Under the pieces are notes generated by a model. That model was not told the origin of the DNA. It was given only the letters and a program-made list of their open reading frames with translations, and ran no database searches. A program made the position numbers and the translations under genes. 64,000 nucleotides of DNA from NCBI GenBank assembly GCA_029945375.1, contig CM057059.1, forward strand, positions 2,294,001 to 2,358,000, read 5' to 3'. Below, piece by piece: positions 10,693-22,300 of the stretch (position 1 is the first letter of the stretch; the number at the start of each line of letters is the position of its first letter). Source of the stretch: Agaricus subrufescens. Lineage: Eukaryota; Basidiomycota; Agaricomycetes; Agaricales; Agaricaceae.

Positions 10693-12335
10693 ACCAAACA
10701 TGGTCAGTCCAACCAAGCCTGATTCAACAAGGTGGTTTTTAACCCATTCATCAGACGCTGTCGTACTGCTGTCGGTATTCGGGTATAGAATATCATGGGA
10801 AATTTCCGACTGCATAAGCAAACTTCGTAACAGAAAATTTCGCCGTTATACATTGTTATCAGAGGATAATATAATCTGTGTACTTAACGCAGCGCCCACC
10901 TAGCCAAAATCAGATAATTACAGTTTTGACTTCCTTGTAGGTGACTGGAGCCTTATGAGCCTGGTGGCCTAGCACTAGCACGCGCCCACTTTGCGATTTA
11001 GTCGGGTTTCACGCTTGCGTTCTCACAGTATACATGACCCGTAACCCCCGCATCTGATTCAGATGAGTAGTGTAAAACATTGAGCGAAGCTGTATTGCAC
11101 TGCAAGGACATAGAGTCTCTCCGTAAGGCCATAGATGCTTCACGGCAAACTTCTTACGTTCTACCTGAATAAAATCATAATGTAACCACGTCGTGAACAT
11201 CGGTCCTCGGACAACGACGGACATCTATACAGATATAAAACAAAAACAAAAACAAAAACAAAAACAAAAACAAAAACAAAAAAAACAAGAATATACAACG
11301 TTCAACTTTCAGGGGTTTGAAGGGTAGACTCTGGTCATGCGCACATCGGGGTCGTGTTACCTGGGTGCAGTCTGGATCGTGAGCCAGTACATAATGGAAT
11401 TTGCTGGATGACCGGGTCGCCTCATCATGAAACCTTTTAAGGTGTAAATGACCCGAGATCATGGTCGCCGCTCCGATTGTAAGCACGGGAGTATTCATGA
11501 CGTGATTGACGAATGTGGTGGTCCATGGCAACTTAGGGTCTTGTCGGATATTCAGAAAGATTCTGTGAGTGAGTTTCTGACATCTGAAAAATCTCCCAAG
11601 TAAAGACGATCTCTTGATTGACCAAACCCCGAGCACATGATACCCATTGAGTTTTTTTTCTCGAACCAGGTTTCAGGAAGTTGTCCCCCGAAGACACAGT
11701 AGTTTCTACTAACGACTTTTTAGGAAAGGTCAGGTGTGTCGCAATTGAAGGACACTGTAACATTCTTTGGAATGGCAGTCTTACTCCGTACCTTTCGTCC
11801 CTGATACACTGGAGGAATGCATTGGACGTTTGTTGAAATGGAATGTATTAATGGCACAACACCGGCGGTTGTGATCATGTTGTCGCAGATCCTTTCGGAG
11901 CGGATGAAAGGTGGGGATTGTAATTCCCAGAGGTGCCATGAAGTTGACCCGGACCTGATTCCACTATGCCTAATTTGGTCACCTCGTTCATGAACACATG
12001 AGTGCACCGAATCTTGATTTTGGCTAGAATGCGGGCTAATTTCAAGCCTCAACGACCCTGTCTCCGATTTGTCAACTGCAACTTAGATCGCTTGTAACAA
12101 CACTAACCAATCTGGATAGGGACCACGACTCCCAAGTGCCGAAATTTTCACGATCGGTGATGTCTTCCGTACCCAATTTGCTAGGACGCCGACCCCAATA
12201 CAGGCAATTTGTCACTGCGATAGGCCTGTGTACGTCTAGGCACATGATTGCAAACTCTGGCTGCAAGCTTATGTATAAATTCAACGTGTTACGAGGCGAG
12301 ACGCTCCATTGAATATTCACTTCCTTCCCTGTTCA
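10693..12335 (+). other. Unassigned 1.6 kb between NDUFB3 and the HAD-terpene cyclase gene
   Basis: No gene could be supported. The minus strand carries a run of open stretches (for example 11175-11636, 11720-12052 and 12072-12320). The part near 11380-11550 reads like plausible protein sequence (LPWTTTFVNHVMNTPVLTIG). However, no family was recognised and no consistent splice chain or start could be built. A hexanucleotide repeat sits at 11237-11286. This stretch may hold an orphan or decayed minus-strand gene plus the promoter of the terpene cyclase gene. Confidence 0.4.
11237..11286. repeat. (CAAAAA)n microsatellite
   Basis: A clean hexanucleotide tandem repeat. C residues occur at exact six-base spacing from 11241 to 11277 within an A tract, with a final irregular unit ending at 11286. 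It lies in non-coding sequence and is likely polymorphic in length. Confidence 0.95.
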
Positions 12336-14171
12336 ATGACCCCATCCCAGCCGCCCTTTACTGCGATTGTCTTTGACATCGGGGATGTTCTATTCCAGTG
12401 GTCTGCAGATACCAGAACTTCTATCTCATCGAAAACGCTTCGCTCTATTCTTAACTCCCCTACATGGTTTGATTATGAACGAGGACGCCTGTCCGAACAC
12501 GATTGTTACACCTCCATCTCAAACGAATTCAACGTCGATCCAGCCGACGTTCGCAACGCCTTTGACCAAGCGCGCAAATCCCTCCGAGCCAACGACGACT
12601 TCATGAGTTTCATCCGAGAACTCAAAGCGCAAGCAAATGGTAGTTTGCGGGTGTACGCCATGTCGAACATATCTCTTCCTGATTGGGATGCGCTGCGCAT
12701 GAAACCTGCAGACTGGGAGATTTTTGATGACATTTTCACATCGGGTGCAGTTGGCGAACGAAAACCCAACCTTGCCTTCTATCGCCACGTTATCGCAACG
12801 ACAGACCTCCAACCCCGGCGGACAATATTCGTTGACGATAAACTGGAGAATGTCCTCTCAGCACGCTCACTCGGTTTCACTGGTATCGTTTTCGACGATC
12901 CGTCCGGAGTTAAACGCGCCCTTCGTAACCTTTTTGGAGATCCCGTACAGCGAGGAGAAGAATTCTTAGTACGGAATGCCGGGAAGCTTGGCTCTACTAC
13001 AAAGGCTACTTCGCATCACGAGTCAATTACCGTTGACGAGAATTTCGCTCAGCTTCTAATCCTTGAAATAACCGGGAATAGGTGCGTTAGCTTTTTCCAA
13101 AAAGTTTTTTTGCCGTAATAACGGTTTTTCTCTGTGACCAGGGCTTTGGTTAATCTCGTCGAGCATCCCCGAACCTGGAACTTTTTCAAAGGTGCGTCTG
13201 ACGTTTTCTGATAGATAGTTCTTACCTGTTTCCACCCCATCAAAATACTTACTGTGGGGCCCATCACAGGCAAAGGTCAACTGACGACTGAAGAGTTTCC
13301 TTTTGATCTCGATACCACTTCTCTGGCTCTCACGATCCTCAAGCGAAGTAAGGAAATAGCCGATTCCGTCATGGATGAGATGCTGGAATATGTCGATCCT
13401 GATGGCATAATTCAGGTAAGGGCTCAGAGTCACTTCAGAAAAAAAAAAAAAAGTACAAGGGGAATTGTTTTTTTCTGATGCGTTGTCTAGACATACTTTG
13501 ATCACCGCAGGCCACGTTTTGATCCTGTTGTTTGTGTGAACGCACTAAGCCTCTTCTACGCTTATGGCCGTGGAGCACAGTTGCAGTCGACGTTGACATG
13601 GGTGAACGAAGTTCTTGCAAACCGAGCCTACATGGATGGTACGCGCTACTATGAAACAGCGGAATGCTTCCTATACTTCGTGAGCCGCCTTCTCGCGACT
13701 TCAGGCGATCAGGATCTACACGTCCTCCTCAAACCTCTTCTCAAAGAACGGGTACAAGAACGCATTGGGGCCGACGGTGATTCTCTTGCACTAGCCATGC
13801 GGATTCTCACATGCGATTTCGTCGGGATCAGAGATGAAGTGGACTTGCGTACCCTTCTGACATTACAATGCGAAGATGGTGGCTGGGAAGTCGGGTGGAT
13901 GTACAAGTATGGATCTTCCGGTATCAGCATCGGGAACCGTGGACTGGCAACCGCACTTGCTATGAAGGCCGTTGACGCGATGTCTCAACCTCCGATTCGG
14001 TCTTGCGAATCTCCCACAGAGACTTGTATCGAGAATGCTATCAGCAAGCGTCGCCCCTCCTTCTCCGAAAAATTCCTCGGAAAACGTCCTCGGAGTGGAT
14101 CGTTCAGAAATTCATGGCAATGGCTATTCCATGGTAACAAGCTACGCAAGTCGGTTGAAATCGAAAGCTGA
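12336..14171 (+). CDS. HAD-like hydrolase / class II terpene cyclase fusion (drimane-type sesquiterpene synthase family)
   Basis: Four exons (12336-13081, 13142-13191, 13270-13415, 13491-14171) give 540 residues. Residues 1-230 are a haloacid-dehalogenase fold: motif I FDIGDVLF (Asp14), motif II YAMSN (Ser110), motif III Lys143 in GERKPNLAFYR, and motif IV FVDDKLEN (Asp167/168). Residues ~235-500 form a terpene cyclase beta-type domain with the class II general-acid motif DLDTT at 278-282. It also has the conserved block CEDGGWEVGW (about 441-450) followed by GNRGLATALAMKA. This order matches the HAD-type terpene synthases described for drimenol and astellolide-type pathways. In those, the cyclase protonates farnesyl diphosphate to drimanyl diphosphate and a HAD unit can remove the phosphates. 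The motif I +2 Asp is Gly, as in some active HAD phosphatases. No tailoring enzymes are adjacent. The product is inferred, not shown. Confidence 0.88.
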
Positions 14172-14417
14172 ACCTTGTCAAAAAAAAACACAAGAGTATT
14201 TTTACGATCATACCCTGAAATGTAAACGATCTAACGTTGTAACAACCGTGCTGTGAATTTGCTGTGAATAGTGCTTTGTAACTCTTTAGACGTAATCCTC
14301 CCTTCTAATCGGTACTTGTTGTCTTGTCTGCTCTATGTACTAGTACTTTTGCCAATTACGTCTAATGTAATAAGAACATTTGAATCGACCCCTATGCCGA
14401 AATGGAAAAGAAAAGAA

Positions 14418-16602
14418 TCAGCCGCGTAGATAACGGCGGTAAACAGGATTATCCGTTTCTTCCACATAAGAATAGTCTAATTGCTTCAGGAAGGTATCGA
14501 AGGCCAGATTCTCCGAAACGGGTACCTGTATTCCGGCCAACACTTTGCCGAGGTCTAAGAGATTGGTTGAATGTCTTATCATTCGATGCGTGCGATGACC
14601 CAGTTGAAACTCACCCCCGCCATGGTTACGATAATGGAATAAAGAGATATTCCACCCCTGATGCAGGCCCGTGAGAAATTTACGAAGGGCCCCAGGCCTT
14701 TCTGGAAAAGCTATATGTAATTTCATCGGCTGCGATGTATCGGGCAGATATGTCCTCGGTGCAACGTACCGAATCGAAACATGCGCTCGTTGGAAACATT
14801 CTGACAACCCCCAATCATGTAACGGGCATGGCTTTTTGCAAGCTCGTCGTCACTGATATCAAAGCCTTTCATATTTTCAGCTTCAAGAGCGGCTAGAACC
14901 TGTTGTACTTCGGCAGCTCTGTTATGAGAATCGAGTTTAAAGGACAAGAGAACGTGAGCTCTGTCACCATCCCCGGATATATTGTATCGATATATGAATT
15001 CTGTGACTGCGCGCGGATGTATCACGGAATGCAGGGCGATGAAGCTGTGGGTTCAGCGACTATGTAAGGAAATTAAGTCTCAAAGGCGTGACGAAAGAAC
15101 CTGCCTTCCTGGTTTCTCGGGGATATCAACACTTAGCAGAGCTTCGCGACCTTCCCCAAGCTCCGCACGTTCTGCGACGAATCGCAAGCGATCAAAATTC
15201 ATATTGGCGCCACTAATGACCGCCACTAGTTTTTTTTGCGCGCCCACAAGACCATTCTTGAGAACATATCGCTTCAAGCCAGCAAGGGCGAGGGCTCCCG
15301 CTGGTTCCGTTACGGAGCGGGTATCTGAAATAGCGGTCAGTTAGTAAGTTACCGGTAGACTCAGAAGTGCTATACCTTCAAAGATGTCCTTGATAGCGGC
15401 GCATATTTCGTCGTTGTCCACAAGTACGATTTCATCTAGAAGTTGGTTGCAGATTCTAAAAGGCTCTGCACCCACAATCTTCACCGCGGTACCATCACTG
15501 AAGGGTCCGACATCTTTCAAGGTAACGCGCTGGCCCTTTTCAATACTGCGGGCCATGGCATCACCATCTACGGTTTCAACACCAATAACTTTGGTAGTTG
15601 GACTTCCGATACGTTTGACATATTCTGATATGCCAGCAACGAGGCCACCACCACCAATGGCGCCGAAGATGCCATCGAGTCTATCCGAGTGAGTCAGTTG
15701 CTTCAGGATTTCCATGCCCACAGTTCCCTGGCCGGCGATAACGAGGGGATCATCGTAGGGTGGCACGAAAGTCAGCCCGTGAGCAGCTGCAAGTCTAGCG
15801 CATTCTGCTTTTGCTTCGTCAAAATCGGCTCCGTGGAGAACGACCTTGGCGCCTAGACGGGCAACATTGCGCACTTTGATACTTGGGGTCGCTTTTGGCA
15901 TTACGATAGTACACGGGATGCCCAATCGGGCGCCAGAGAGGGCCACTCCTTGCGCATGGTTTCCTAGAATGCGAATGAGCATACCCTTTGAGAGTGACGA
16001 TGGACACTGGTTTTTTTTCTGCGCTACGCACACTGACCCGCGCTACAAGTGACGACGCCTTTCCAGCGTTCCTCCTCGTTGAGACTAGCCATAAAATTGT
16101 AAGCTCCTCGGATTTTGAAGCTGAAAACTTCCTGGAGGTCCTCGCGCTTGAGCCATATTTCATTTCCTAGTTTTGCGCTGAGGTTCTTTGCGAGGACGAG
16201 AGGAGTTTCTTTGATGATCTCGTATACTTTGGCGTTTAGGATGAGTCTGAGGTAGTCGGGAGTGTTGTCTGAAAGGAGATGGTGCCTAGGGAGACGGGGG
16301 TAGGTGGAGGATGGGATAGGCTCCGGGGCATTGGAAGCGTATTCCAAGGTTGCGAGGGGGGCCATAAGGGGAGCTGGGCAGCGGGTCGATGAGATGAAGT
16401 TTCTGATCAAGAGGCCGGCACGTGCCGAAGCCCTAGGCAGGGGGCCGGTCCGGCGAGCGACCGCTGTTGCTCGACGCATCGTCTGGTGCGGGATCATTCT
16501 GGGCGGAGGGGCGGAGGAAGAGGGAGTGTACGAGGGCCAAAAGGCGTCGCGACTGGGTAATATAGCTGAGGGCAGCACAGGGGCGGATGGTCCGATAGAC
16601 AT
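14418..16602 (-). CDS. ILV1: Threonine deaminase (biosynthetic, mitochondrial)
   Basis: PLP enzyme converting threonine to 2-oxobutanoate, the first step of isoleucine synthesis. The ATG at 16602 gives an Arg/Ser/Pro-rich presequence suited to mitochondrial import; a second ATG (MIPHQT) lies 35 codons later. The catalytic domain has the PLP-lysine motif [29 protein letters not shown] and the phosphate-binding [13 protein letters not shown]-terminal regulatory half with two ACT-like repeats follows: one begins [20 protein letters not shown], the second [15 protein letters not shown]. It ends [11 protein letters not shown], stop 14418-14420. Two ACT-like repeats indicate the isoleucine-inhibited, valine-activated biosynthetic form rather than the catabolic one. 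It is convergent with the HAD-terpene cyclase gene (246 bp apart) and divergent from the Cti6-like gene. Confidence 0.95.
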
Positions 16603-16975
16603 AAGGATGGCGTAACACGGAGCCCGGCATTAGCTGGGCGGATCTTGCACTGGAGCGGGGGTGCGAAAGAGAGAGACGGGTACGAGGACGGCCGGCCACA
16701 CGGGGGCGAGGTGAAGTTCCATCCGAAAGACAATGCGGGTGGGGAGAGGGTGGTGCTGGAGATGGATCGGGTGTGGGAAAGCGCGGGGCGCCGACGACCG
16801 CGATGGGCCGGGCCCGGCGGCGCTGCTGGGCCATCCAGCGGCGGCCGGACGCTGGGCTGGGGGACGCGAAGAGTCAGACTCGCGGGGAGGGAAGAGGCGT
16901 GTCACGTGACGCGCAATATGGGACTCCGAGGTCTGGTCACTGGTGGGGAACACTCTCTCGCCCGTCGCCTCAGCC
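16603..16975. promoter_or_regulatory. Divergent promoter region between ILV1 and the Cti6-like gene
   Basis: 373 bp between the two start codons, clearly GC-rich (runs such as GGGCCGGGCCCGGCGG near 16805). No TATA box is convincing on either side. The open frames that cross it are GC-driven and not supported as genes. Confidence 0.5.
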
Positions 16976-19118
16976 ATGGCCCAGGCCGCAACCATGGGTC
17001 CCCCCCTCTCGCCCCGCGAAATCCGCCGCTCTGGCCGTCGCTCGGCGCCCTCCGCCTCCACCAGCGCCTCCAAGTCCCCAGATGCGGACCTCCCCCCCAG
17101 ACAAAAGGACAACCCCCAGCGGGCCCCCCAGCCATCTTCCGCCTCGTCCCGCAGCAAGCGCGCCAAGGACGACGCCGACGACCACCCCGACGATCGCAAG
17201 TCCTCCGCCACAGCCGCGCACTCCTCCGCCTCCTCCTCCAACTCCTCCAACTCCAAGGGAAAGCGCAAGCACAAGGAAAAAGACAAACAGCGCCTCAGCA
17301 TCGATGTCACCGCAGAGGCTCTCCAGGACTCTGTCGACGACAAAACAGCTGATCCTCCCGAGGAGGAAGAGCAGGGCATCACCCGTTGTGTCTGTGGCAG
17401 CAACGGTACTCGCCCACATTCTCCTTTCCCTTACCACGCTCCTCATACGCTTTCCAGGAGACGACGAAGCCGATGCCGGTGAATTTATGGTCCAGTGCGA
17501 GACTTGCAAGGTCTGGCAGCACGGCCTGTGTATGGGGTATGAATCCGAGGATCAGGTCCATGACGCCGATTACTACTGTGAACAGTGTCGACCCGAACTA
17601 CATGCAGAACTTCTCAAGTACGTCCCTTGTCCCCCGGTCCCCGTTTCCCAATTCGTCCCTCTAATCTTCGATATCACATCCAGAAAACTCGCCAAAAAGG
17701 CTCGGCAGTCATCTGCTGTCTCGCACAGCGCCGCCGCATCACGTTTATCCCGGTCCCATTCCCCGACCCATCTCAAGCAACCCTCCAAAAGGCGTAATAC
17801 CATGAACAGTCGAGATGCTGCTTTTGATGAGAGTCTGAAGGAGATCATCGAAGCTAGCGCCGCGGAGGCTGCTGCAGCTCAAGAAAATGCGGCTGGAGAG
17901 CATCCTCCCTCTACCATCTCCAAGCCCGAGCCCGAAGATGAGCCCGAGGTCGGCCCAAATAACAAGAGGAAACGAAAGAGAACGGAAGACGACGCGTAAG
18001 TGCTGTCTCCGCCCGTCAAATCGGTTCTTATAATATCACTAGCCCAAGCAAAAAGCGCACCAGGTCTGCATCTACCGCATCAGAGCATAACTCTTCCTCG
18101 ATGCCCCGCCCGCCCACACCTCCCCCAAAGACCGTACCTTCAACTACCAATCCCAAACCGGGCGGCCGTGCGAAGCGTGCAGCTCGCAAGACCGCCCCTG
18201 CTCCCGATGCGCCCGCGCCCCTAGACGGTGACGAAAGTAAGGAACGCAATCTCTGTGCTTTTTATATCTCCATCACTCACGTGATCTGTTCTAGCTACTC
18301 TGCCTGCGACTGCCACCACAACCAAACGACACGGGGGCAACAGTCGGTCCAAAGGAGCAGGGACTGCCAAGCGTCCACCTATCTCTCATTCAAACTCTCA
18401 TGGCAATAACAATATGAATCATGAACAAGGATCTCGCCGAGGCCAATCTCACAACACAAACAGCCAAGGCGGCTCTACTCTGGAATCTACACGTGCTTAT
18501 CGAAATTCCCATGCATATGCCGTCTCTCAACAACCGCTCTTCACGTCATGGGGTTTACCAGATTACCTGGCTCACCTCGAAGAAATGCTTCCCACAAATA
18601 CTCCACAGCCACTTGAAATTCATTCCGGCGGAGGTTCCGCTACTGGCGGAAGAGAAAGTGTTGAGAGAACCATGGAGCGAGGTGTTAAAGTCAAATGGCC
18701 GAGTAAGCGGATGAGTGTTGGTGACATGAACAAGAGAGTCCGGGCGCTGGTGGAATGGGTTGGTCGTGAACAGGCAAATGCACTGGATCGCGAACGGCGG
18801 AAAGATGCTTTGGAAAGGGCGCTCAAACAAGAATCAGAATCATCGCGTAGAGATTCCAATGGAGCCAGCGATGAAAGTGCGATGTTGATTGATGGGAGTG
18901 CTTCTCTGTCGTACTCGGGTCAGAACAAAACGGCGGAATTGGAGCATGAGCCGTCGAGGGTTGCATCGAACCCACTTTGGAAAACTGACGATGGAAAACC
19001 TATGTCAACGATGAAAATGATGGAGGAGTTGATGGAGGAGCTAATCGGGTTCCAAGAGAGGTTTGGTCCCGGTGCCAAAACCAGGGAAAGGGAGAGGCGC
19101 TCCCTGATCGCGAGCTAG
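16976..19118 (+). CDS. CTI6: PHD-finger protein, Cti6-like (Rpd3L histone deacetylase complex)
   Basis: The start ATG at 16976 leads into MAQAATMGPPLSPREIRRSG, then a Ser/Lys-rich disordered region. A C4HC3 PHD finger spans the first intron: CVCGSNG joined to DDEADAGEFMVQCETC, then KVWQHGLCMGY and YYCEQC. Four introns of roughly 50-60 bp are inferred near 17406-17459, 17618-17683, 17998-18050 and 18236-18295. The C-terminal half has low-complexity stretches, then a conserved-looking block (LFTSWGLPDYLAHLEEMLP) and a charged, probably helical segment with a stop at 19116-19118. In yeast, Cti6 binds methylated histone tails and links Rpd3L to SAGA and Tup1-Ssn6. The same role is inferred. The alternative is another single-PHD chromatin reader. 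Confidence 0.8.
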
Positions 19119-19396
19119 TAGTTAGGAACGTTGAACTCTGAGGACTTTTCTCTGTATCTGTTATACCTTCTCGAGCTCTTACATTGTTACTATCCGCTGA
19201 TTCACTGCTATTATTGTGTATCATTATATTTTATTACGCCCATTCATTTAATTCACTTGCACTATGTACTTCTTGTTTGGCAAAGACCCTCTCCTACAAC
19301 AACATGATACGTCACAATTGCCATTTCTGTCAAGCATCATCGAATGCATTGACGCTCAGAATTGCATAACCAACTGGAGCCTATCTCCGCCCCACT

Positions 19397-22300
19397 ATGA
19401 CTTCAAATGATACCGACTCCCATGACGGATCAAAGTCGCCTCCAGGTTTACATTTCTCAGATTCAGACGAAGAGCAGGAGGACAGCGCTCTAATACAAGC
19501 TGGCGACTACTCCTCACGCATGGACGAAATTATGGACGATGATGACGAGGGAGATACGACGTTCAAACCGGACAGTGATGACGAGGAGGTTTTTGTTTAT
19601 TCGGGTTCTGATTCTAAGCAAACTGTCTCCCAGAATTACCGTGATCGTCTGCGGGAGGCTTTGGGACAGGATGATTTAGTAGGGGAGGACGACGATGATG
19701 ATGCCGACGTACCAGAGCAATCGAATGCTCTGAAAGTCGCTGTCGAAAGCGAAGAAAATTCGGTGTGTATCTATGTCAAAGACATTGCGTATTCAAATTG
19801 AACGTAGGTCTAGTTACAAAGCCTCCCAAATCCAACCGTCTCAATAAGTTCTCTATCTCCCTCGCCCCGCACGTTGTCACCTATCCCGCGGAAAGCCTCT
19901 TCCAAAATTGCGAAATCGTTCCTCAACCCCAATGTTTCCCGCCTCCGTTCACATTCACCCAGTTCCTCTCAACCACCAGAGGCTGGTCTCTCTTCATCTT
20001 TCGACCACCTGTATTCATTCTCGTCACCCCACATTCGACCCTCGATTTCGCGTACGCTCTCCCACACCTCGTCAAACTCCAACAACAACTCTTCATCTCC
20101 TCGGGATACCCACGAAGTAATAGCTGCGGGACTTCAAAGAGACGTCTTTCGATGGACGAATCTAGAAACAATCACGGAAGAGATATATACGTCTGCACAT
20201 ACTTCAACGAGAAAGGCTATGACTGTACTTGGAACGCAAAAGTTCGAGAGTCCTACTGTGCTAGCTGCCAACGGGTATGTATGCGTTGGTACCTCTGACG
20301 GTAAGATTTTGGTGTATGATTTTCGCCAAAATTTGCAATGTCTTTGTGGTCAGGATTCTCCAGGTAATATTCTGCCCATTCACCCTTTTATATTCTAATT
20401 TCTTATATGTGGCCCACAGAAAACCATCTCGGAGCTGTCACGGCTCTCGCACTCTCTCATGACCATACATGCGTCGCAGCAGGCTATTCAACAGGATACA
20501 TCCAAATATACAATCTCTCCAACTCAGCAACTCCAATACGTTCCGTTGCGCCGACTTCACTGCCACTTGTCTACTCTGGCAGAAAGGAGGGCCACATCCA
20601 GGGCTCACGTATTATCAGCATAGGTTTTGTGGGTGGTCGACATACGGCTGTAGTTTCGGCAGATATCTATGGTCTCGCGTTCTATCATTCACTGGGAAAA
20701 GTCCTTTTTGTCGAAGCTCCAGACATTCTACGGATTCTAGGACGATACCCTGACCCTTCGCCACCTCAATCGAACACTCGAGGACATACAGTCAAACAGA
20801 GGAATCCTCGGTATACCATTCTCATGATGGCACCTTTGCCACTGGGCACCTCGCCACATATTACGGATAAATATAGTCTTGTGGCAATGTTGACCCCGAC
20901 CAAGATGGTGGTTGTAGGACTGAAGCCGAGTCCGAAAACGTGGTTCAAGGTTGCGAGAGGTCTGGATGAAGGTGGTGCGTGGCGCTCACAGACGAAATGG
21001 AGGGGTACCTTAGTGTGGTTTCCCAGTGTCTTCTCTGGGTCTAATTCTGCCGAGGCCGGTGAGAGAAGTAAGGAGGAACAAGGCCCTCCGACGGCTCCTA
21101 TACTCGCATTTTCCTGGGGTCGTTCACTGCGAGTTGTCAAGATAGAAGAGGTCAGGATCAGGCAGGTCGTGAAGAACGTGAAGACGGGGAAGGAAAAGGA
21201 GTCGGAAGTTGGTGCCATTGACTACCAAAGTATACTGTCGTGGACGGCTGAAGAAGAAATCCTAGCGATGCAGTGGCTTAACTCACAAGTGTGTCAAGCG
21301 TTAATATTTCAGGTCCAAAGGGATTCTGACGCACCTCACAGCAATTGGTCATTCTCACCGAGAGTGAGATGGGCGTGTTTAATTTGCGGGAAGCCAAATT
21401 GATCGAACAGTTGAAGTTTGACTTTTCGTCGTTAATGTCGCCTTCAATCGCTAACACGATGAATGGGAATGTCAACTATCAAAATTCTATCCGAGACGTT
21501 TCACATAGTATGCGCATATACAAGGGGAAAATATTCTTATTGGTAAGTTTTACCTCTAATCCGATATTGTTGAGTTAATTCAAGTTCATTATAGGGCAGA
21601 AATGAAATCCGTGTCGGCACTCTCCTTACTTGGGCAGACAAGATACTATCCCTCGTTGAAAGTGGCGATTTTCTTAGCGCAATTGAACTTACAAGATCCT
21701 ATTATATTGATGAAGCTCCTGGAAACAGGAATTCACTCCCAACTGATTCGACGCTCCGGAAAGAAGTTATCGGTGACAAACTCCGAGATCTTATAATTGC
21801 GTCCACCCGCTACGCTTTTTCGGAGGACAGGATGACAGACTCGACGCATGTCACACCAGATGGGCGCGGTGTAGATCGAACAGTCCTGTTTGAAAGTCTG
21901 GTAGTGACCTGTTGTCGTGCATGCATAGCATTGGACGACACAGAGTTTTTGTTTGAAGAGCTATTCCAGAAGTACGATGATTCTGGTATTTTGCGCATTT
22001 ATCTCCGGCATCTGGAGCCGTTCATGCTCAATAACGAGATTCGATATGTGCCACCCAGAATCACACAGCGGTTGATCAACCTACACGAAGAGGATGGGAG
22101 GCCTGACCTTGTAGAGCGCGTCATCTGGCATATAGACCCCAGCTGCCTGGATATCAATCAAGCAATCCACCTATGTCAACGACATAACCTTTACGACGCC
22201 CTCATATACGTTCATACGCGCGCGCTCCGTGACTACGTTGCCCCGATTGTGGAAATTCTTGGTCTCATTCGACGGGTGATGATACATCGGAGAGAAAAAG

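Noticed and set aside
12309..12335. Upstream in-frame extension of the HAD-terpene cyclase ORF
   Set aside because: The extension begins at TTG, not ATG. The first ATG in frame is at 12336 and gives the proper HAD start.
16630..17509. Long minus-strand ORFs (257 and 179 codons) opposite the Cti6-like gene
   Set aside because: They are GC-rich antisense frames of a Ser/Pro/Arg-rich exon and the adjacent promoter; composition is low complexity and no family is recognisable.
16773..17999. 408-codon plus-strand ORF starting at 16773
   Set aside because: Its first ~200 codons are an out-of-frame Pro/Arg-rich shadow. Only its later part coincides with the real Cti6-like exons, entered after the intron at about 17406.
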